A stretch of DNA of 64,000 nt from Xanthobacteraceae bacterium. GTDB lineage: Bacteria; Pseudomonadota; Alphaproteobacteria; Rhizobiales; Xanthobacteraceae. A program made the position numbers and the translations under genes. How positions within the stretch are numbered: the first letter of the stretch is position 1; the number at the start of each line of letters is the position of its first letter. Below, in pieces: positions 38,585-47,914 of the stretch. The notes under the pieces were generated by a model. The model was given only the letters and a program-made list of their open reading frames with translations, had not been told where the DNA came from and made no database searches. The stretch is taken from positions 1 to 64,000 of the forward strand of contig JAQGJU010000145.1 of NCBI GenBank assembly GCA_028290465.1. The letters are read 5' to 3'.

Positions 38585-39436
38585 TCACACCCCAATATTG
38601 TCGATCAACCTGGTCTTGCCGAGTTTTGCCGCGACCAGCAGCCGGATCGGGCCGGCTTTCTTCGACGCGATCGGCTCCAGCGTCTGCGCGTGGCGCGCTT
38701 CCAGATAATCGACCTTGAAGCCGGCGCGCTCGATGATCGCGAGGCCTTGCTTGACGCTGGCGCCGACCGGACGCCCGGCATTGATTTTACTGGCCACGTC
38801 ACGCAGCACGCGGTTGAGGGTAGGGGCAGTCTGGCGCTCTTCCGCCGACAGATAGACGTTGCGCGATGACATCGCGAGGCCGTCTTTCTCGCGCACCGTC
38901 GGCGCGCCGATAATCTTCGCCGTGATGTCGAGATCGGCCGCCATCCGGGTGATGACCTGAAGCTGCTGATAGTCCTTCTGGCCGAAGATCGCGAAATCGG
39001 GACCGGTCTGGATCAGCAGCTTGCTGACCACGGTGGCGACGCCGCCAAAAAAGTGCGGTCGGAATTTGTCCTCTAGCCCGACCAGCGCCGGGCCCTTCGG
39101 CGCCACCGCGGTCGAGAAACCTTCCGGATACATGTCGGGCACGCCGGGCGCCCAGACCATGTCGACATCGAGCTTTTGCAGCAGGCCGAGATCGCGGTCG
39201 AAGGTCCGAGGATAGGTGGCGAAATCCTCATGCGGGGCGAACTGCGCCGGGTTCACGAACACCGAGACGACGACGCGCTCGGCCTTCTTCCGCGCCAGTT
39301 TCACCAGCGCCAGATGGCCGTCATGCAGGGCGCCCATGGTCGGCACCAGGGCAATCCTGTCCCCTGCGTCGCGCCACGGGGCGAGGGCGCGGCGCAGGGC
39401 CGGAACGGTGCGGGAAATGCGCGGACGACGAGCCAT
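38585..39436 (-). CDS. panC: Pantoate--beta-alanine ligase PanC
   Basis: PanC condenses pantoate and beta-alanine with ATP to form pantothenate, a coenzyme A precursor. The 283-residue protein has the nucleotidyl-transferase HxGH motif at 38-41 (LHDGH), the FVNPAQF substrate loop, GQKDYQQ and the [10 protein letters not shown] motif. Length is normal. It is transcribed away from mipZ. No panB or panD is in the window. Confidence 0.96.
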   Translation of the reverse strand: MARRPRISRTVPALRRALAPWRDAGDRIALVPTMGALHDGHLALVKLARKKAERVVVSVFVNPAQFAPHEDFATYPRTFDRDLGLLQKLDVDMVWAPGVPDMYPEGFSTAVAPKGPALVGLEDKFRPHFFGGVATVVSKLLIQTGPDFAIFGQKDYQQLQVITRMAADLDITAKIIGAPTVREKDGLAMSSRNVYLSAEERQTAPTLNRVLRDVASKINAGRPVGASVKQGLAIIERAGFKVDYLEARHAQTLEPIASKKAGPIRLLVAAKLGKTRLIDNIGV

Positions 39437-39615
39437 GAGCGTGCCTTTTTGGGGGTGTCTTTAACCATTGCGGGCCGGAACCTACAAAACGCGACGCGTG
39501 TCGTCACGACAGAAGTTAACGGCCGCAGAGTCCGCCAGGATTAAGCATGCCCAAGCGGACATCTTGACCGCGACGCTTACAAAAATGAAAGATGCGCTTG
39601 GTGCAGGGAAGCGTC

Positions 39616-40533
39616 ATGCTGGTGCAAACCGTTAATGCCCGCTCCGCCCATGTCGTCGTCCTGGGCAACGAAAAGGGCGGTTCGGGCAAATCGACCACAG
39701 CCATTCACGTCGCGGTCGCCTTGATGAAGGCCGGGCAGCGCGTGGCGACCATCGATCTGGATTCCCGCCAGAAGAGCTTCACCCATTATATCGAAAACCG
39801 CCGGGCCTGGGCGCAGCGCGCCGGCCTTAACCTGGAAGTGCCGACGCACTACTGCGTCGGGCGCGGCGACGGTCTCAACATCGAAGAAAACGAGGCGGTC
39901 GAATTCGCCGGGTTCGCCGAAGCCGTCACGGCGGTCGAGCAGAGCCATGATTTCGTGGTGATCGATACGCCGGGCTCCGACTCCTATCTGATGCGTCTCG
40001 CGCATTCGATGGCCGATACGCTGATCACGCCGCTCAATGACAGCTTTGTCGATTTCGACGTGCTCGGCACCGTCGATCCGACCAACTACACGGTGACGGG
40101 CGAAAGCCATTATTCGACCATGGTGCGCGAAGCCCGCCGCCAGCGCCGGATGATCGACGGCAAGCTGACCGACTGGATCGTGGTGCGGAACCGGCTTTCC
40201 ACATTGGGCTCGCGCAACAAAAAGCTGGTCGGCGATGGGCTGCACCAGTTGTCGCTGCGGCTCGGCTTCCGCTTCACCGAAGGTTTTGCCGAGCGCGTGG
40301 TGTATCGCGAGTTTTTCCCGCGCGGCCTGACCGGCCTCGACAGATTGGACGAGGATACGCTCGGCACGCGGCCGAGCATGGCCCATGTCACGGCCCAGCA
40401 GGAAGTGATGAATTTGCTCACCGCGCTCCGGCTGCCGATCGACGAGCGCGGCCGGCGCCGCGCCGCGGCCCGCACCGAATGGTTCGCCAGCGCCGACACG
40501 CCGCTGGATGTGGACGAGTTGCTGACGGATTAG
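39616..40533 (+). CDS. mipZ: Division-plane positioning ATPase MipZ
   Basis: MipZ is a ParA-like ATPase that forms gradients from the ParB-bound poles and inhibits FtsZ, placing the septum at midcell in alphaproteobacteria. The 305-residue product has the deviant Walker A KGGSGKST at 20-27, the VIDTPGSDSYL switch region and the MipZ-typical DSRQKSFTHYIENR. The ATG at 39616 has an AGGGAAG ribosome site. An ATG at 39592 would add 8 residues. A large hairpin follows at 40539-40578. Confidence 0.94.
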   Translation: MLVQTVNARSAHVVVLGNEKGGSGKSTTAIHVAVALMKAGQRVATIDLDSRQKSFTHYIENRRAWAQRAGLNLEVPTHYCVGRGDGLNIEENEAVEFAGFAEAVTAVEQSHDFVVIDTPGSDSYLMRLAHSMADTLITPLNDSFVDFDVLGTVDPTNYTVTGESHYSTMVREARRQRRMIDGKLTDWIVVRNRLSTLGSRNKKLVGDGLHQLSLRLGFRFTEGFAERVVYREFFPRGLTGLDRLDEDTLGTRPSMAHVTAQQEVMNLLTALRLPIDERGRRRAAARTEWFASADTPLDVDELLTD

Positions 40534-40538
40534 ACGCT

Positions 40539-40578
40539 GCTCTTCCCTCTCCCCGCAAAAGCGGGGAGAGGGAAGAGC
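40539..40578. terminator. Perfect 18-bp hairpin after mipZ
   Basis: GCTCTTCCCTCTCCCCGC and its exact complement flank an AAAA loop, 5 bases after the mipZ stop. There is no T-run. The stem core (CCCTCTCCCCGC) resembles the arms of the palindrome at 57784-57940, so it may be a member of a repeat family that also acts as a terminator. Confidence 0.65.
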
Positions 40579-40693
40579 GCCCGGCCATGACGGATGGGGA
40601 ACCACTGAGACCGAACGCCGCCGTTCGCCGCCATTGCGGGCGCCGTCCGATATCGCCACCTTAGGCTGGCGGAATCGGCCGCGCGAGCAGGGC

Positions 40694-41425
40694 ATGACCA
40701 AGTCCAACGACCAGCACCCCGTCAAAGCAGGCGCCGACCAGGCGCCGGCCTCGCCGCGCGCGGAAATCGACGCCTTCCTGGCACAGGTCCGCGGCTTGGG
40801 GCCGGCCGTCAATGTCGGCACCAGGGGCCGGCTGGTGTTCGCGCTCGACGCCACCATGAGCCGGCAGCCGACCTGGGACAGCGCCTGCTCGCTGCAGGCC
40901 GACATGTTCCGCGAAGCCGCCGCGATCGGCGGGCTGGACATCCAGCTGGTGTATTTCCGCGGCCTGAACGAGTGCCGGGTGTCCGGTTTCGTGTCCGGCG
41001 CCGAGCGGCTCGGCCAGTTGATGTCGGGTATCTCGTGCCAGGGCGGCAATACCCAGATCGGCAAGGTGCTGCTGCACGCCAAGACCGAAAGCGCCAAGGG
41101 CAAGGTCGCCGCGGTGGTATTCGTCGGCGATGCGATGGAAGAGGGCGTCGACCATCTCTGTGCGCTCGCCGGCGAACTCGGGCTGCGCGGCGTGCCGGCC
41201 TTCATGTTCCAGGAGGGTGCCGACCCGATCGCCGAGCAGGCCTATCGCGAGATCGCGCGGCTGTCCCGGGGCGCCTATGCGCGGTTCGACACCGGCGCCG
41301 CGCATGAGCTAGGTGAACTGCTGCGCGCGGTCGCCGCCTATGCGGCCGGCGGCCTGCGGGCGTTGTCCGACCTGTCGGCCCGGCACAGTGCCGGCGCCCG
41401 ACGGCTCGTTGCCCAGATGAAGTAA
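40694..41425 (+). CDS. VWA-domain protein
   Basis: The 243-residue cytoplasmic protein consists mostly of one von Willebrand A domain. A MIDAS-like motif is seen at VFALDATMSRQPTW (D-x-T-x-S). The Rossmann-like strands LVYFRG and AAVVFVGDAMEEG follow, and IAEQAYREIARLSRG precedes the C-terminal helix. The N-terminal 40 residues look disordered. It precedes a DnaJ-domain gene by 8 bases and the two are probably cotranscribed. Function is unknown, and the pair is not linked to mipZ by any obvious mechanism. Confidence 0.83.
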   Translation: MTKSNDQHPVKAGADQAPASPRAEIDAFLAQVRGLGPAVNVGTRGRLVFALDATMSRQPTWDSACSLQADMFREAAAIGGLDIQLVYFRGLNECRVSGFVSGAERLGQLMSGISCQGGNTQIGKVLLHAKTESAKGKVAAVVFVGDAMEEGVDHLCALAGELGLRGVPAFMFQEGADPIAEQAYREIARLSRGAYARFDTGAAHELGELLRAVAAYAAGGLRALSDLSARHSAGARRLVAQMK

Positions 41426-41433
41426 CCCACACC

Positions 41434-42171
41434 ATGGCGACAATTATCGTAGGTCTGGCGGTGCTGGTCATCGTGTGGTGGCTGTCGAAGCAGTTCGCCA
41501 AGGCGGATGTGCACAAGCTGGCATCGCGGCTGAAGCCCGGTGCGCAAAAGTTCGCGCCGATGCTCAAGGCTGGCGGCGGCGCGGCGTTGTTGGGCGTGGC
41601 GACGCTGCTCGGCGTGCGCGGCCGCATCGACATGGCGATCCCGCTCGGCGTGGTCGGCCTCGGGCTGCTCGGCTGGATGCCGTTCGGTCCCGCCGGCTTC
41701 GGGGCGCGGACCAAGAAGAGCACCGGGCAGGTGTCGCGGGTGCGGGCGCCCAGTATCGAAATGGAGCTCGATCACGACAGCGGCGCGATGCGGGGCCGGG
41801 TGCTGGCCGGCCGCCATGCCGGCGTGCCGCTCGACGCGCTCGATCCGCCGACCTTGGCGTCGCTGTTTGCCGAGTTCGACGACGAGAGCCGCGCGCTACT
41901 TGCGGCGTACCTGGATCGCCGGGAGCCCGGATGGCGCGACCACGGTGATGACGGTGCGGCAGCGCGGCAGGCTGTGCCGCCGAGCAGCGGCAAAATGACC
42001 GAACAGGAAGCTTATCAGATCCTTGGCATTGAGCAGGGAGCGGGGGCGGACGCCATCAGCCGCGCGCATCGGGCGCTGATGAAGAAACTGCATCCCGACC
42101 AAGGGGGGTCGACGTATCTTGCGGCTCGTGTCAACGAAGCCAAGGACGTTCTTCTTCGCCGCCATCGCTGA
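41434..42171 (+). CDS. Membrane-anchored DnaJ-domain protein
   Basis: The 245-residue protein has an N-terminal membrane helix at 2-18, a hydrophobic stretch at about 47-85, and a soluble middle. A C-terminal J domain at about 186-245 contains the essential HPD motif (KKLHPDQGGS). It can be expected to recruit DnaK to the membrane, like DjlA-type co-chaperones. C-terminal placement of the J domain is typical of that class. A GC hairpin at 42256-42274 lies in the convergent gap downstream. Confidence 0.87.
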   Translation: MATIIVGLAVLVIVWWLSKQFAKADVHKLASRLKPGAQKFAPMLKAGGGAALLGVATLLGVRGRIDMAIPLGVVGLGLLGWMPFGPAGFGARTKKSTGQVSRVRAPSIEMELDHDSGAMRGRVLAGRHAGVPLDALDPPTLASLFAEFDDESRALLAAYLDRREPGWRDHGDDGAAARQAVPPSSGKMTEQEAYQILGIEQGAGADAISRAHRALMKKLHPDQGGSTYLAARVNEAKDVLLRRHR

Positions 42172-42255
42172 AACACTCACACCACACGACACACGCGACA
42201 CACCGACCTGACGGCCGGCAATTCCAAAATACACCGTCTACGTACCCTCATCCGA

Positions 42256-42274
42256 GCCCGGCGATGCGCCGGGC
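42256..42274. terminator. Hairpin in the DnaJ / carboxypeptidase convergent gap
   Basis: A 7-bp stem (GCCCGGC / GCCGGGC) with a 5-base loop lies between two converging genes. No T-run on either strand. It could serve as a bidirectional terminator. Confidence 0.45.
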
Positions 42275-42286
42275 AGGGTGCCGTCA

Positions 42287-44002
42287 TCAGTTGCGAATCG
42301 CCATGCAGGCGAAGTCGTTCCGCTTGAGCTGCTTGCAGGCGGCCTCCGCCTGATCCTTGGCGAGCCCGGCAAAGCGGGCCCGGTAATAGGTCGTATCGCC
42401 TTTGACATAAGGTTCCGTGAACGGATCGGCGCCGCCCAACAAATTCTTGGCCTGGGTCTGGGCCGCGCTGAGCTTTTCCTTGGCTTCGGTCTCGGCCGTG
42501 AAGGCACCGACCTGGATCATCCAGCCGCTGCGAACCTGCGGCTTATGCCGCGACGGATCGACAGTTTGAGCCTGCGCGTGCGCGGGCGCGCCGGTCTCGG
42601 CGGCCGAACGGTTGGCCAGCGCATTGATCGAGGCGGTCTCGACCGGAACTGCATTCGGCTTCACGTTCAGCGTGCCGAGAACACCCGGACGCGGCGAGGG
42701 TGGCGGCAGCGAGGCGGTCTTTTCGACTTCGGCCACGACCGCGGCGGTTTCGGTGACGGTGCCGGCGGTGCCGACCGGCAGCGGGCCGAGCGCGGCCATC
42801 TGTATACCGTTCGGCTTGGTGCCGGGCTTTACCGAAATGGTCTTGACGAGGCGGGGGCGGATCGGATCGGTCGAGCCGAGCATCGGCGCCTTGGCGGTGG
42901 CCATGGCCGGCGCCGCATGCGCGACCGGCGCTGCCGCGACGGGCGCGGTGACGGTCTGGGCGACGGCGGCCGGACCCATCGGGGCGGCGCGGACCGTTGC
43001 CGGCGGCAGGGTGACCGGAACCGAGGCGGCGCTGGCCATCGAATAGGCCTTCGCCTCGCGCGGCTCAGCGTCTTTCGGCTCTGTCTTGGATTCGGCGATT
43101 TTCGTGGCGGTCTTGGTGGTCGACGCCATCATGACGTATTCGCCGATCAGGCTGCGCATCCGCGCATCGCGCGCGCCGGCGCTGGCGCCGCCGAGCACCA
43201 CCGACACGAGGTGCCGGTTGCCGCGACGTACCGAAGTGACGAGGTTGAACCCGGACGCCCGGGTGAAACCGGTCTTGATGCCGTCGACGCCCTCGACCTG
43301 GCCGAGCAGGCGGTTGTGGTTGCGCATCGACTGGCCCCGGTAGGTGAACGAGGCGGTCGAGAAATATTTGTAGTAGCGCGGGAAGCGTTCCTGGATCGCC
43401 ATGCCGAGGCGGGCCTGATCGCGCGCCGTGGTCACCTGCTCGTCGTCCGGCAGGCCGTTGGCGTTCTTGTAGATGGTGCGGCTCATGCCGAGCGCGCGGG
43501 CCTTCTGGGTCATCATGTCGGCGAAGTCATGCTCCTCGCCGGCGATCGCCTCGGCGATCACTACGGAGGCGTCATTGGCCGACTTGGTGACCAGCGACTT
43601 GATGGCGTCCTCGACCTCGAGGGTCTGGCCGGGCCGCAGGCCGAGTTTGGTCGGCGCCTGCGAAGCCGCATAGGCCGAAACGTTCATCTCGGTGTCGAGC
43701 TTCATCTTGCCGGACTCAAGACGCTCGAACAGAAGATAGAGCGTCATGATCTTGGTCAGCGAAGCCGGATGCCGGAGGGCGTCGGGATTGCTCTGATACA
43801 TCACGGCGCCGGAATTGCCGTCGACCACGATGGCGGCCGGCGGCGGCGCATAGGATGACACGGCGGCGCGCGCATGAGAGCGGCGATGCCGGCTGCGGGC
43901 ATCGGCCGGATCGCTGGTGACAGCAACCGTGGTCAGCACGGTGAGAACGCCCAAAGCGACCCAGCGGAGCCTTTTCGAGGCTCCGGTAAACTTACCAGAC
44001 AT
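42287..44002 (-). CDS. D-alanyl-D-alanine carboxypeptidase with SPOR domain
   Basis: This periplasmic penicillin-binding protein of the S11 family trims the terminal D-Ala from peptidoglycan stems. The 571-residue product has a signal segment at about 12-35. The catalytic SxxK is at Ser81-Lys84 (PASLTKIM), SxN at Ser141-Asn143 (KSANDA) and KTG at 243-245 (GIKTGF). A long Ala/Pro/Val-rich linker follows. A SPOR domain at about 490-571 (SGWMIQVGAFT) binds denuded glycan at division sites. A GGGGAAG ribosome site sets the start at 44002. Confidence 0.93.
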   Translation of the reverse strand: MSGKFTGASKRLRWVALGVLTVLTTVAVTSDPADARSRHRRSHARAAVSSYAPPPAAIVVDGNSGAVMYQSNPDALRHPASLTKIMTLYLLFERLESGKMKLDTEMNVSAYAASQAPTKLGLRPGQTLEVEDAIKSLVTKSANDASVVIAEAIAGEEHDFADMMTQKARALGMSRTIYKNANGLPDDEQVTTARDQARLGMAIQERFPRYYKYFSTASFTYRGQSMRNHNRLLGQVEGVDGIKTGFTRASGFNLVTSVRRGNRHLVSVVLGGASAGARDARMRSLIGEYVMMASTTKTATKIAESKTEPKDAEPREAKAYSMASAASVPVTLPPATVRAAPMGPAAVAQTVTAPVAAAPVAHAAPAMATAKAPMLGSTDPIRPRLVKTISVKPGTKPNGIQMAALGPLPVGTAGTVTETAAVVAEVEKTASLPPPSPRPGVLGTLNVKPNAVPVETASINALANRSAAETGAPAHAQAQTVDPSRHKPQVRSGWMIQVGAFTAETEAKEKLSAAQTQAKNLLGGADPFTEPYVKGDTTYYRARFAGLAKDQAEAACKQLKRNDFACMAIRN

Positions 44003-44413
44003 GGCTTCCCCGTCCTCGTTTCTTCGTGCGCCCGCGTGTGGCGCGCGCGGCACCCCTGTTCGGTTTGGCGTGAAAGAAGGAGGCCTCGCGAGGGGGCGGG
44101 CCGACCAATTAATGGTTCCCCAGGCCCAACACCTCGACGCGAGCCTTCTAGCTCCCGCAATCACGGCCGACCGCTGCTGTAACAACGGCACAGTCAACGA
44201 CGCTAAGTGAACGCCGTTGCCAAAGGGTTAAGGGGATGGTCGAGGATTGTGGCGGAAGGTGGCTCGGTAGGGTCGTGGCGAAGGAGAGGTAAAGAACGCA
44301 ACAGGTTCAAGCGCGGCCGCGTCTGCGACCGAAGTGGGAACGATCACCATGCGGGGGCGTTGGCATCAGGTAAACGGTGCAAAAGGTTTGACCCAGCACC
44401 CCGGAGGACGTCC
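44003..44413. other. Divergent intergenic region with no gene seen
   Basis: This gap of about 410 bases lies between the carboxypeptidase gene and a small secreted-protein gene on the other strand. It should hold promoters for both. No convincing gene, repeat or RNA structure was seen. A GGAGGA ribosome site lies at its right end. Confidence 0.4.
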
Positions 44414-44647
44414 ATGAGAATGACACCCACCATCTCGATGCTGGCCGGCGCGCTGATCGCGCTGGGTTCCGGCGCCGCTCTGGCAAAATCCGACAAGGTC
44501 CAGCGCACCGACAGCCCGCCACGCGCGAGCAGTGTTGCGATGGATGCCCGATCTTCCAACGCGTCGACTCGTGGCGCGAACAAGAAGGGCTTCTGTCCGC
44601 CAGGCCAGGCGAAGAAGGCCGGTAAAGGCAGCGCCTTTAATTGCTGA
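44414..44647 (+). CDS. Small secreted protein, C-terminal Cys pair
   Basis: The 77-residue product has a signal peptide (PTISMLAGALIALGSGAALA) and a short mature region rich in Ser, Arg and Lys that ends with FCPPGQAKKAGKGSAFNC. Small exported proteins with this CPPG...C ending are common and uncharacterised in Hyphomicrobiales, as I recall the group only loosely. A GGAGGA ribosome site lies 6 bases before the ATG, and a perfect 30-base palindrome at 44685-44714 terminates the transcript. Confidence 0.75.
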   Translation: MRMTPTISMLAGALIALGSGAALAKSDKVQRTDSPPRASSVAMDARSSNASTRGANKKGFCPPGQAKKAGKGSAFNC

Positions 44648-44684
44648 AGGCTGCGACTGGTAGCAACTTGCTTTCTTTGTAGCT

Positions 44685-44714
44685 AATGGCCGGCCCGATA
44701 TCGGGCCGGCCATT
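44685..44714. terminator. Perfect 30-bp palindrome terminator
   Basis: AATGGCCGGCCCGAT followed by its exact complement forms a 13- to 15-bp stem between the small secreted-protein gene and the converging VWA gene. Either strand would give the same structure, so it can act on both transcripts. Confidence 0.75.
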
Positions 44715-44780
44715 TCGTTGACTAGGTCGCGCTTTGATGGCCACCGCGACCAGAAATGCGGTGGGCACCGCCGGGTCGTA

Positions 44781-46106
44781 CTATTGCGCGATGCGCAACT
44801 GCGACAGGTTCGAGCCGATCTGCTGGAACGTCGTGGCCAGCGCATTGGCCGAGGTCAGCACGAAGAACTTGCTGCTGTCGCTGGCGCAGTTCTGCAGCAC
44901 CGTCGAGGTCGGATCGTTGTCTGTATTGACGTGGATCGCGTAGATGGTGATGCCGGCCGCCTTGGCGTTGGTGCACAGCTTGGTCATCCGGGCGTCGACT
45001 TGGCTCGACACGCTGGAGCCGTTGCCGTACCAGCGATCCTGCGTGTTCAGGCCGTCGCTCATCAGAATGATGACTTTCTGATACGTGTAGTTCGAATCCA
45101 TGGGCGGCGCATTCAGCGGCACGCCGCTGGACAGCGACTGCCACGCCCAGGCGAGGCCGATCGGCTGGTTGGTGGTACCTCGCGGGCTCAGTTCGTCGAT
45201 CTTGGCGTTCAACGCCGTCCAGTTATAGCTCAGCGGTATCATGGCGGCCGGGCAGTTGTCGTATTGCTCGGCTGGAAACAGCGTCGACGTATTCACATCG
45301 GCCGGGGTGGTGTTCTTGACGTCGTAGTCCTGGTCGCGGTCCATCACGCAGCCGTTCCAGGTGCTGTGCGCCTTGGCGGTCCAGGTCTTGCCGGCGTTGG
45401 TGCAACTGCTCTTGCTGGAGTAATCGTCTTTGCTGCAGGAGCCGTTTTCGTTGTCCCATCCGGTGAAGTCGACCCATGTCTGATTGTAGTTCGCCGACCC
45501 GATATTGACGTCCTTGGCGAACGGAACGATCGACACATAGACGTCGCCGTCGACGCTGGCCGCGGACTTGAGCTGCGTCAGCAGGCCCTTGGCGGCCGGC
45601 TTGAGCGCGGTCATCTTGCCGCTCGACGCCATCGAGCCGGTGACGTCGAGCGCCAGCGCGACCCGCAGCCGCGCATTGCCCCACTTCACCGTCGACGACG
45701 AACCGAGGGTCAACTCCTTGATGCCGATGACGCCCATGAAATCGGTCTTGACCTTGACGGTGCCGGTCATCGTCAAGGACGAGCCGCCGCTCGACGTATA
45801 GACCGGCGCGATATCGACGACCGTCACCTCGTCATGGTTGAACAACGCGTTGAAATATTTCGTGCCCTTGTCCTTGAGTTCGGCGGTGGTCAAGGTCGCG
45901 GCGTCCTTCGACAGCATCAGGGCCGCCGAGTCGAGGGCGGACTGCATCGCGCTGCGGACCGAGCCCGCATGGCTGTAGTCCACCGCCGCGCCCGCGAACC
46001 CGACAATCGGCAAGATCGCGATCGCGAAGATGACGGCCACATTGCCGTCCCGCGCTCCAGCGAATTTTCGCAGATGGTGGCCGAGACGGGTGAGAAGCGC
46101 GTTCAT
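44781..46106 (-). CDS. TadG-like VWA protein, paralogue 1
   Basis: The 441-residue protein opens with a TadE/TadG-like pilin motif (RDGNVAVIFAIAILPIVG) forming one membrane helix at about 22-42. A linker domain comes next, then a von Willebrand A domain with a MIDAS motif DVTGSM at Asp154. A Cys-containing insert within the VWA (CSKDDY, GCVMDRDQDYDVKNTTP) is shared by all three paralogues. The C-terminus NLSQLRIAQ is also shared. TadG-like proteins assist Flp pilus secretion, but no other tad gene is here. It may be an envelope-attached or pilus-related adhesin component. Confidence 0.85.
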   Translation of the reverse strand: MNALLTRLGHHLRKFAGARDGNVAVIFAIAILPIVGFAGAAVDYSHAGSVRSAMQSALDSAALMLSKDAATLTTAELKDKGTKYFNALFNHDEVTVVDIAPVYTSSGGSSLTMTGTVKVKTDFMGVIGIKELTLGSSSTVKWGNARLRVALALDVTGSMASSGKMTALKPAAKGLLTQLKSAASVDGDVYVSIVPFAKDVNIGSANYNQTWVDFTGWDNENGSCSKDDYSSKSSCTNAGKTWTAKAHSTWNGCVMDRDQDYDVKNTTPADVNTSTLFPAEQYDNCPAAMIPLSYNWTALNAKIDELSPRGTTNQPIGLAWAWQSLSSGVPLNAPPMDSNYTYQKVIILMSDGLNTQDRWYGNGSSVSSQVDARMTKLCTNAKAAGITIYAIHVNTDNDPTSTVLQNCASDSSKFFVLTSANALATTFQQIGSNLSQLRIAQ

Positions 46107-46142
46107 GGCTGATCTCAAGACAAGGGATGGATTGATTAAATG

Positions 46143-46180
46143 CTTAGGCTTCAGTCGTAAAAGCGAAATGAACCCGATTG
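46143..46180 (-). promoter_or_regulatory. Upstream element shared by VWA paralogues 1 and 2
   Basis: A 38-base segment starting 37 bases before the paralogue 1 start codon matches the segment at 47657-47694 at 31 of 38 positions, including an identical TCAGTCGTAAAA core. Both are AT-rich compared with the surroundings. It is probably a promoter or operator copied together with the gene. Confidence 0.55.
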
Positions 46181-46222
46181 CGTAAACTCGGGGGTATCGG
46201 CGTCTATCCGTTCTCTTAAATG

Positions 46223-46250
46223 CCAAACCCGGCCGTAAGGCCGGGTTTGG
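46223..46250 (-). terminator. Intrinsic-type hairpin after VWA paralogue 2
   Basis: A perfect 12-bp stem (CCAAACCCGGCC / GGCCGGGTTTGG) with a 4-base loop lies 22 bases beyond the paralogue 2 stop on the minus strand. It separates paralogue 2 from paralogue 1. Confidence 0.7.
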
Positions 46251-46271
46251 TTCTTAGTCCATGGGCTTTGA

Positions 46272-47618
46272 CTATTGCGCGATGCGCAACTGGGACAACT
46301 GGCTGCCGATCTGGTTGAACGTGGCGATCAGCGAGTTCGCTGAGGTCAACATGAAGAACTTGCTGGAGTCGCTGGCGCAGTTCTGCAGCACCGTCGAGAT
46401 CGGATCGTTGTCGGTGTTGACGTGGATCGCCCAGATGGTGATGCCGGCCGCCTTCACGTTGGTGCAAATTTTTGCCATTCGAGCATCGATTTGCGACTGC
46501 GCGCCCCAGCCATCGTACCAGCGGTCTTCGGTGTTCAGGCCGTCGCTCATCAGGATGATGACGCGCTGATAGGTGTAGTTCGGGTCCATCGCCGGCGCAT
46601 TGAGCGGCGCGCCCGGGGAGAGCGATTGCCAGGCCCAGGCCAGCCCGATCGGCTGGTTGGTCGTCCCGACCGGGATCATGGCGTCGACCTTGGAATTCAT
46701 CGCGGTCCAGTTGTAGCCGAGTCCCATCATGCTGACCGGGCAGCTGTTATATTGGTCGGCCGGAAACATGGTCGCGCTGTCGCTGGTCGGCGTGGTGTTT
46801 TTGATATCGTAATCCTGGTCGCGGTCGGTGACGCAGCCGTTCCAGGTGTTGTGATTGTCCGGCACCCACGACGTGGTCGTGGTGCATTTTTTCTTGGTCT
46901 TGCCGCTCTTGCCGACCTTGCTGCTGGTGCAGGTTTGTGTGCTGGCGTCGTGGCCGTTGTCGTCGTCCCAGTCTTCCCAATCGACCCAGGTCTGGTTGTA
47001 GTTGCTGGCACCGACATTAACGTCCTTGCCGAACGGGATCATCGAGACGAGAACGTCGCCGTCGACGGTGGCCGAGGCCTTGAGCTGGGCCAGAAGATTT
47101 TTCGTCGCGGTCTTCAGGGCGGTCATCTTGCCGTCCGAAGCCATCGAGCCGGTATTGTCGAGCGCCAGCGCGACCCGCATCCGGGTATTGCCCCACTTCA
47201 CGACCGAGGTGGATCCGATGGTCAAATCCTTGATGCCGAGCACGCCCATGAAGTCGGTCTTGACCTTGATCGAGCCGGTGACCGTCAGGGTCGAGCCGCC
47301 GGTCGCCGTATAGACCGGCGCGATGTCGAGGATCTGCGAGTCCTTCTGGTTGAACAGCGCCGTGAAAAAGGCTGTGCCCTTGGTCTTGAGTTCGGTGGTG
47401 GTCAAGGTCGCGGCGTCTTTCGACAGCATCAACGCCGTCGCGTCGAGGGCGGACTGCATGGCGACGCGGGCTGAGCCGGCATGGCTGTAATCGACCGCCG
47501 CGCCCGCGAAGCCGAGGAGCGGCAGCAGCGCGATCGCGAAGGTGACGGCGACGTTGCCGTCGCGCGCGGCGGCGAAATCCTTGAGGCGGCGGTTTATCTT
47601 GGCGACGAACGGGTTCAT
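46272..47618 (-). CDS. TadG-like VWA protein, paralogue 2
   Basis: The 448-residue protein is closely related to paralogue 1 over its whole length: the same RDGNVAVTFAIALLPLLG helix, the DNTGSM MIDAS motif, GCVTDRDQDYDIKNTTP in the insert and QLSQLRIAQ at the end. The insert differs most, with a Lys/Ser/Thr-rich stretch around STQTCTSSKVGKSGK that the others lack. It shares an upstream element with paralogue 1 but has its own terminator, so the genes may be expressed separately. The ATG at 47618 is preferred over a GTG at 47627. Confidence 0.85.
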   Translation of the reverse strand: MNPFVAKINRRLKDFAAARDGNVAVTFAIALLPLLGFAGAAVDYSHAGSARVAMQSALDATALMLSKDAATLTTTELKTKGTAFFTALFNQKDSQILDIAPVYTATGGSTLTVTGSIKVKTDFMGVLGIKDLTIGSTSVVKWGNTRMRVALALDNTGSMASDGKMTALKTATKNLLAQLKASATVDGDVLVSMIPFGKDVNVGASNYNQTWVDWEDWDDDNGHDASTQTCTSSKVGKSGKTKKKCTTTTSWVPDNHNTWNGCVTDRDQDYDIKNTTPTSDSATMFPADQYNSCPVSMMGLGYNWTAMNSKVDAMIPVGTTNQPIGLAWAWQSLSPGAPLNAPAMDPNYTYQRVIILMSDGLNTEDRWYDGWGAQSQIDARMAKICTNVKAAGITIWAIHVNTDNDPISTVLQNCASDSSKFFMLTSANSLIATFNQIGSQLSQLRIAQ

Positions 47619-47656
47619 GGTTTGCACCCCGAAACGCTAATTGATTGGCAAAAATA

Positions 47657-47694
47657 CTTAAGCGTCAGTCGTAAAAACGGAATGAAGTTGATTG
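47657..47694 (-). promoter_or_regulatory. Upstream element shared by VWA paralogues 1 and 2 (second copy)
   Basis: Counterpart of the segment at 46143-46180, starting 39 bases before the paralogue 2 start codon and containing the same TCAGTCGTAAAA core. Nothing similar was seen upstream of paralogue 3. Confidence 0.55.
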
Positions 47695-47914
47695 AAGAAA
47701 CCAGGGATGCCAGGCGCCTGGTTGTAGCCATGGCCATTCGTGATGAACGAATTCTAAAAAGAAAAACTAAAATGCGATGCAAGCCGGTCGTGCCCCGGTC
47801 GCTCCTGCCGGCCAGGGCAGGGCGCGACGCTCGAACTCTTGGTGTCGATCGGGGGGCTGGCCCGTCTCTCATCCGTCTCAAGCAGAGGCGGGCTTTCGCC
47901 TGCGATGCTGGGGG

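Noticed and set aside
39577-41205. Minus-strand frame of 542 codons over mipZ and the VWA gene
   Set aside because: Covers two supported genes and a hairpin. Composition is typical of antisense frames.
42278-43858. Plus-strand frame of 526 codons over the carboxypeptidase gene
   Set aside because: The opposite strand has SxxK, SxN and KTG motifs and a SPOR domain. This frame is Gly/Arg-rich with no motifs.
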